Below, in pieces: positions 6,137 to 8,849 of a stretch of DNA of 8,849 nt. The DNA is taken from positions 1 to 8,849 of the forward strand of contig JAOAAM010000021.1 in assembly GCA_026418875.1 (NCBI GenBank), in the 5' to 3' direction. Under the pieces are notes generated by a model that was not told where the DNA came from, searched no databases, and saw only the letters and a list, made by a program, of their open reading frames with translations. Source of the DNA: Gemmataceae bacterium. GTDB lineage: Bacteria > Planctomycetota > Planctomycetia > Gemmatales > Gemmataceae. Each line of letters starts with the position of its first letter. Position 1 is the first letter of the stretch. Made by a program: the position numbers and the translations under genes.

Positions 6137-6220
6137 TCGCTGAAGGTGAAGTCTAGTCAATATCTTCCGCCTCAGGAATACGAACCGTGATGACGAAACG
6201 ATGCACTGAAGTAGGAGATT

Positions 6221-6258
6221 GGGCCGCTTCGATGGGGCTGTCGGTCGCTCAGCGGCCC
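6221..6258 (-). terminator. Stem-loop at the end of the lipoprotein gene
   Basis: GGGCCGCT (6221-6228) and AGCGGCCC (6251-6258) are perfect 8-bp inverted repeats with a 22-base loop that includes the lipoprotein stop codon. The GC-rich stem could end or protect the upstream transcript before the isc promoter. The loop is long and no T-tract follows, so this is a weak terminator candidate. Confidence 0.25.
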
Positions 6259-6683
6259 TTCGGAAAATCCAAGCTGAGGTCGTTCGGTTTTGCCTCAACG
6301 GTGACAGGGCTGGGCAGGGTCAGATTCAAGATGCGGCCGCCTTGGGTCTGATCCCCCCCGCTGATGGTCACGTTGACACGATAAGCGCCTGCGGGGGCAC
6401 CGACTCCGCGTTTTTGCGACAGGCTGTGCAGCGACTGAACTTCAAACGTCCCATCTGCGTTGATTTCGGCCGTGATGAGCCAATCCCGGCTCTCTAGGGT
6501 CTCTGGGGAGGGTGTGAAACGCAATAAACCTGTGGTCAGCGGCGTTCCGCCGCGGAGAGCTTTTCCCCGGACTGGATGCAACGGTGGGAGCTCGCCTTGG
6601 GGCTTGCCGTCGCCACATCCGACACAGCCGAGCAGCAACGCTGCCACGAGGGCGGTACCGAAGGGGTTGTTGCTCATCGTCAT
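6249..6683 (-). CDS. Small lipoprotein of the planctomycete DUF1559-partner type
   Basis: A 144-residue protein with a lipoprotein signal: a short polar start, the hydrophobic run [12 protein letters not shown], then a lipobox-like LLGC ending at C20 and a second cysteine at C23 in CVGCGDGK. The mature part opens with [16 protein letters not shown], resembling the VxGKVxxxGxPL beta-sandwich beginnings common in planctomycete lipoproteins. It ends with strands such as [12 protein letters not shown] and a [10 protein letters not shown] tail. Export and lipid anchoring are predicted; function is unknown. The longer frame to 7004 is an overlap with the neighbour. The ATG at 6681-6683 has GGAG just upstream and overlaps the DUF1559 stop as ATGA, so the two genes are translationally coupled. 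A second ATG at 6677 is possible. Such lipoproteins commonly follow DUF1559 genes in planctomycetes. Confidence 0.8.
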   Translation of the reverse strand: MTMSNNPFGTALVAALLLGCVGCGDGKPQGELPPLHPVRGKALRGGTPLTTGLLRFTPSPETLESRDWLITAEINADGTFEVQSLHSLSQKRGVGAPAGAYRVNVTISGGDQTQGGRILNLTLPSPVTVEAKPNDLSLDFPKGR

Positions 6684-7594
6684 TCGACTCCGACAAACTG
6701 CCCGTCGCGTGGATCGGCCAAGCGAGCCCAAGTGACTGGGTCCATCATGGTCGAGAGGAAACGAACGCTGCCGTCGCCGAGGGCAACGTTGATCCCGCCG
6801 CTGTGGCCCGACTGCGGGCGGCTCGGATCGCACGAGTTGTACGGATGCGGCTGCGACTGGAACATCGGGGAGGGGGGGTAGTTTTCGACACCCGCGCCGC
6901 TCTTGTACCAGCCGAGGTTGAACCCCGGTCGCCAGATCGAATTGGCGTCGGCCCAGAGGCTGCCCCAAGTTCCCGAGCCGTGCTGCTGTCCCGTGTTGCC
7001 GCAAGTGCCGTAAAGCTCAGCGAAAAACACCGTGTTGGACAGGCCATCGGGAATGGCGGCCGGGATCGAGATTTCCTTCATCGTGTGCCCGGCGGGGGGA
7101 TCGCCAAACACGTAGTTGTTCGCGCCGTAACAGCTGGCACCCCAATACATGGCTCCGCCATGCGAGGTGGTGTTCATTCCTTGGTTCACCGACGGATCGC
7201 TGGGGCAGATCAGGGTCGGGATGACGCGGAAATATTGGCCGCCGGCATAACCGCTCAGTGAGAGGGCCTTGAAAATGGGATCCTGTTCCAAGAACGGCAG
7301 CAGGAACTGGAAGATGGTGTAGTGGTGTCGGCCAAATTTCATCGTGGAGGGGGTGAAGCAAAAGTCGTAGGCGGGATCGGCGCACGGTGCGGACATCGGC
7401 GGCATCACCCCGAAGTTATCGTGGCAGTTGTGACTGGCGAGTACGATCTGCTTCGCGTTGTTCGAGCATTTCATCCGATTGGCCGCCTCGCGGATTTTTT
7501 GCACCGCCGGAAGCAGCAGCCCGATTAGGATGGCGATAATGGCGATGACGACGAGAAGTTCGATCAAGGTGAAGGCAAATCGACGCGGTTTCAT
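6680..7594 (-). CDS. DUF1559 type IV pilin-like protein (prepilin N-methylation domain)
   Basis: A 304-residue protein of the large planctomycete family combining a type IV pilin-like N terminus with DUF1559. The prepilin motif is [20 protein letters not shown] (residues 6-25), with the conserved Glu at +5 after the predicted cleavage. Position -1 is Ala (A7) instead of the usual Gly. The helix continues as [21 protein letters not shown], followed by the family-typical [12 protein letters not shown] block. Near the C terminus is the H-x9-DG signature, with H264 and D274-G275 in [14 protein letters not shown]. These proteins are inserted in the inner membrane by the N-terminal helix and are thought to form pseudopilin-like or surface structures; the specific role is unknown. 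An in-frame TGA lies upstream of the ATG at 7592-7594, so the start is secure, although no close Shine-Dalgarno is seen. It forms a coupled pair with the downstream lipoprotein. Confidence 0.93.
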   Translation of the reverse strand: MKPRRFAFTLIELLVVIAIIAILIGLLLPAVQKIREAANRMKCSNNAKQIVLASHNCHDNFGVMPPMSAPCADPAYDFCFTPSTMKFGRHHYTIFQFLLPFLEQDPIFKALSLSGYAGGQYFRVIPTLICPSDPSVNQGMNTTSHGGAMYWGASCYGANNYVFGDPPAGHTMKEISIPAAIPDGLSNTVFFAELYGTCGNTGQQHGSGTWGSLWADANSIWRPGFNLGWYKSGAGVENYPPSPMFQSQPHPYNSCDPSRPQSGHSGGINVALGDGSVRFLSTMMDPVTWARLADPRDGQFVGVE

Positions 7595-7658
7595 AACGAG
7601 GTCGCCCGAGGTCGAAAATCAAAACTCCTGCGGAATTCCCTGGCAGGCGGAGGGGTTG

Positions 7659-7699
7659 TTAACCGGAGTTTAACCGGTCGTTCAAGCAAAATCAACCGA
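7659..7699. repeat. Helically phased direct repeats TTAACCGG
   Basis: TTAACCGG occurs at 7659-7666 and again at 7670-7677, exactly 11 bp apart. A degenerate copy, TCAACCGA at 7692-7699, keeps the phase at two further turns (22 bp). Direct repeats spaced one helical turn apart are typical of OmpR/PhoB-type response regulator sites. The block overlaps the predicted promoter of the DUF1559 gene and lies in the divergent region shared with ftr. Confidence 0.4.
7667..7695 (-). promoter_or_regulatory. Predicted promoter of the DUF1559-lipoprotein pair
   Basis: On the minus strand, TTGATT (7695-7690), a 17-bp spacer and TAAACT (7672-7667) resemble a sigma70 promoter, each hexamer matching 4 of 6 consensus bases. 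The start of transcription would be near 7660, giving a leader of about 65 nt. A strong CAGGAG lies about 28 nt upstream of the ATG, too far for that start. Pattern-based only. Confidence 0.35.
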
Positions 7700-7708
7700 C
7701 GGCCAGCC

Positions 7709-7729
7709 GCGAACGTGCGGCAGGTTCGC
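7709..7729. promoter_or_regulatory. 21-bp dyad upstream of ftr
   Basis: GCGAAC (7709-7714) and GTTCGC (7724-7729) are perfect 6-bp inverted repeats around nine bases, about 100 bp upstream of the chosen ftr start. This could be an operator or a leader hairpin. I see no strong promoter for ftr nearby, so the role is open. Confidence 0.25.
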
Positions 7730-7830
7730 AGCGCTTAAGACGATTCCGTGAGGCGGGGCAGGTCTTGCTCTACCCTCACGATGTCCTATGTCAAACCGCG
7801 GTTGTCCTTCCCAAAAACCGAGAGTCACTT

Positions 7831-8745
7831 TTGATTCTGCACGACGTACCGATCGACGACACCTTCGCGGAGGCATTCCCGATGACCGCTTGTCGGGTCA
7901 TCGTCACCGCGGAGAGCATGACTTGGGCCGAGATCGCTGGGCAAGTGGCCACGGGATACGCGGCGTCTGTCATCGGCTGCGATGCCGAAGCGGGGATCGA
8001 AAAGCGGTTGCAACCGGAGGATACGCCGGACGGTCGGCCCGGCGTCAGCCTGCTGTTTTTCGGGTTTGGCCGCGAATCGTTGCAGAAAGCCGTGGTGAAT
8101 CGGGTGGCCCAATGCATTCTGACGTGCCCGACGACGGCTTGTTATAACGGTTGGCCGGTCGTGAAGGACAAAGCGATCAGCGTGGGCGGGAACCTTCGCT
8201 ATTTCGGTGATGGCTGGCAGTTCAGCAAAAAGCTCGAGGGGCGTCGCTTCTGGCGCTTGCCGGTCATGGATGGCGAATTCTTGTGCGAGGATTTATTCGG
8301 CACCGTGAAAGGTGTGGCTGGGGGGAACTTCTTGATCGTGGCGAAAAGCCAAAAAGAGGGGCTGTCGGCTGCGGAGGCGGCGGTCACGGCGATGCGGCAG
8401 GTGCCGGGTGTCATCATGCCGTTTCCGGGCGGGATTGTTCGCTCCGGCAGCAAAGTTGGTTCCCGCTACAAAAAGCTGAAGGCCAGCACCAACGACGTTT
8501 TTTGTCCGACGATTCGCCCCTTGGTCCGCAGCCGTCTGCCTGACGGTGCCGGTGCGGTATACGAGATCGTCATCGACGGGGTGGACTTGTCGGCCGTTGA
8601 ATCAGCCATGCGTGTCGGCATTCTTGCGGCGTGCCGTCCTGGCGTGGTGATGCTGACTGCCGGCAACTATGGGGGGAAACTCGGACCGTTCCACATCCAC
8701 TTGCGTCGGCTTTTCGATGAACCTGCTGCGGCGCGCAATGACTGA
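7831..8745 (+). CDS. ftr: Formylmethanofuran--tetrahydromethanopterin formyltransferase
   Basis: A 304-residue protein recognisable along its whole length as Ftr/FhcD. Family blocks visible in order are DDTFAEAF (9-16), SVIGCDAEAGIE, TPDGRPGV (65-72), RYFGDGWQ (123-130), GVAGGNF (161-167), PFPGGIVRSGSKVGS (197-211), STNDVFCPT (219-227) and AGNYGGKLG (277-285). In methanogens and methylotrophs the enzyme moves a formyl group between methanofuran and tetrahydromethanopterin. In bacteria FhcD works within the FhcABCD formyltransferase/hydrolase complex that oxidises formaldehyde-level C1 units to formate. The gene has no usable ATG near the family N terminus. TTG at 7831, with GAGAG six bases upstream, gives MILHDVPIDDTFAEAF and the usual length. 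A TTG at 7765 would add 22 residues without family similarity, and the first in-frame ATG (7882) would remove the conserved N-terminal motif. No other C1 genes are in the window. FhcD is the alternative name. Confidence 0.94.
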   Translation: MILHDVPIDDTFAEAFPMTACRVIVTAESMTWAEIAGQVATGYAASVIGCDAEAGIEKRLQPEDTPDGRPGVSLLFFGFGRESLQKAVVNRVAQCILTCPTTACYNGWPVVKDKAISVGGNLRYFGDGWQFSKKLEGRRFWRLPVMDGEFLCEDLFGTVKGVAGGNFLIVAKSQKEGLSAAEAAVTAMRQVPGVIMPFPGGIVRSGSKVGSRYKKLKASTNDVFCPTIRPLVRSRLPDGAGAVYEIVIDGVDLSAVESAMRVGILAACRPGVVMLTAGNYGGKLGPFHIHLRRLFDEPAAARND

Positions 8746-8759
8746 GAGGACGCCGAAAG

Positions 8760-8849
8760 TTACCCCTCGAACGAGCGGGATCGCAGGATGGCCCGAATCA
8801 GTCGGGCCCCGCTCAACATGCTGATGAACATGCCAAGCAAGCCAATCAC
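8760..8849 (-). CDS. C-terminal end of a probable membrane protein, partial
   Basis: On the minus strand the window edge opens into 29 sense codons ending at a TAA (8762-8760). The translation VIGLLGMFISMLSGARLIRA then ILRSRSFEG is a hydrophobic segment followed by a positively charged tail, as at the cytoplasmic end of a last transmembrane helix. The gene would be convergent with ftr, with 14 bp between the two stops. It is too short to assign a family, and a chance open frame cannot be excluded. Confidence 0.45.
   Translation of the reverse strand: MIGLLGMFISMLSGARLIRAILRSRSFEG
8790..8808. terminator. Perfect hairpin downstream of ftr
   Basis: GGCCCGA (8790-8796) and TCGGGCC (8802-8808) form a perfect 7-bp GC-rich stem with a 5-base loop, 45 bp after the ftr stop. 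It could end ftr transcription, but there is no T-tract and it falls inside the convergent partial reading frame, where a chance palindrome is possible. Confidence 0.25.

Noticed and set aside
6684..7004. Longer version of the lipoprotein frame (251 codons)
   Set aside because: The first 107 codons overlap the DUF1559 gene in another frame and are Arg-rich shadow sequence. A signal peptide directly follows the ATG at 6683.
7416..7622. 68-codon frame with a TTG start next to a strong CAGGAG, overlapping the DUF1559 start
   Set aside because: It has a good ribosome binding site, but the protein is a frame-shifted shadow of the pilin-like N terminus with no family features. A leader role is conceivable but unsupported.
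7788..8147. ATG-started 119-codon frame overlapping the start of ftr
   Set aside because: It is out of frame with Ftr, and its Arg-rich product has no recognisable motifs. The Ftr frame is continuous, so no frameshift is needed.
1..8849. CRISPR arrays, insertion sequences, phage genes, or a defence or biosynthetic system
   Set aside because: No repeat-spacer pattern, transposase, terminal inverted repeats or unknown gene cluster is visible. Apart from the partial edge genes, coding regions fit known families.

Overview
The window is most likely a fragment of a planctomycete genome, probably Gemmataceae-like. The main evidence is a type IV pilin-like DUF1559 protein (6680-7594) with a near-canonical N-terminal methylation helix and the H-X9-DG motif, translationally coupled to a small lipoprotein. 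A tetrahydromethanopterin-linked formyltransferase (about 7831-8745) and high GC coding DNA fit as well. The first 16 bases are not genomic: they match the Nextera/Tn5 mosaic end, so the window begins at a contig end. The taxonomic call rests on family recognition only.

Layout. (1) 1-518: adapter remnant, then the 3' part of a DUF3179-like protein on the + strand. (2) 593-6027, minus strand: a long ISC iron-sulfur cluster assembly operon, transcribed right to left, in the order iscR - iscS - iscU - iscA/erpA-like - hscB - tRNA-Val(TAC) - hscA - iscX. A leader with several regulatory-looking dyads precedes it (6028-6136). (3) 6249-7594, minus strand: DUF1559 pilin-like protein and lipoprotein, overlapping by ATGA. 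(4) 7595-7830: divergent intergenic region with a promoter candidate and helically phased direct repeats. (5) 7831-8745, + strand: formylmethanofuran:H4MPT formyltransferase (ftr/fhcD). (6) 8760-8849: C-terminal end of a convergent minus-strand gene, apparently a membrane protein. No stretch of more than 300 bases lacks a gene.

How the genes work together. IscS supplies sulfur from cysteine, IscU is the scaffold, and HscB/HscA are the dedicated J-protein/Hsp70 pair that acts on IscU. The LPPVK motif that HscA recognises is intact in IscU. The A-type carrier delivers clusters, IscX is the small acidic modulator of IscS, and IscR is the likely Fe-S-sensing repressor of the operon. The ferredoxin gene fdx, normally between hscA and iscX, is absent. 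The most unusual feature is a complete tRNA-Val gene lying co-directionally between hscB and hscA, so processing of a read-through transcript would cut the operon mRNA. The isc promoter region has a sigma70-like promoter, a perfect CRP-type dyad about 62 bp upstream of the predicted start, and inverted copies of an 11-bp element on either side of the promoter.
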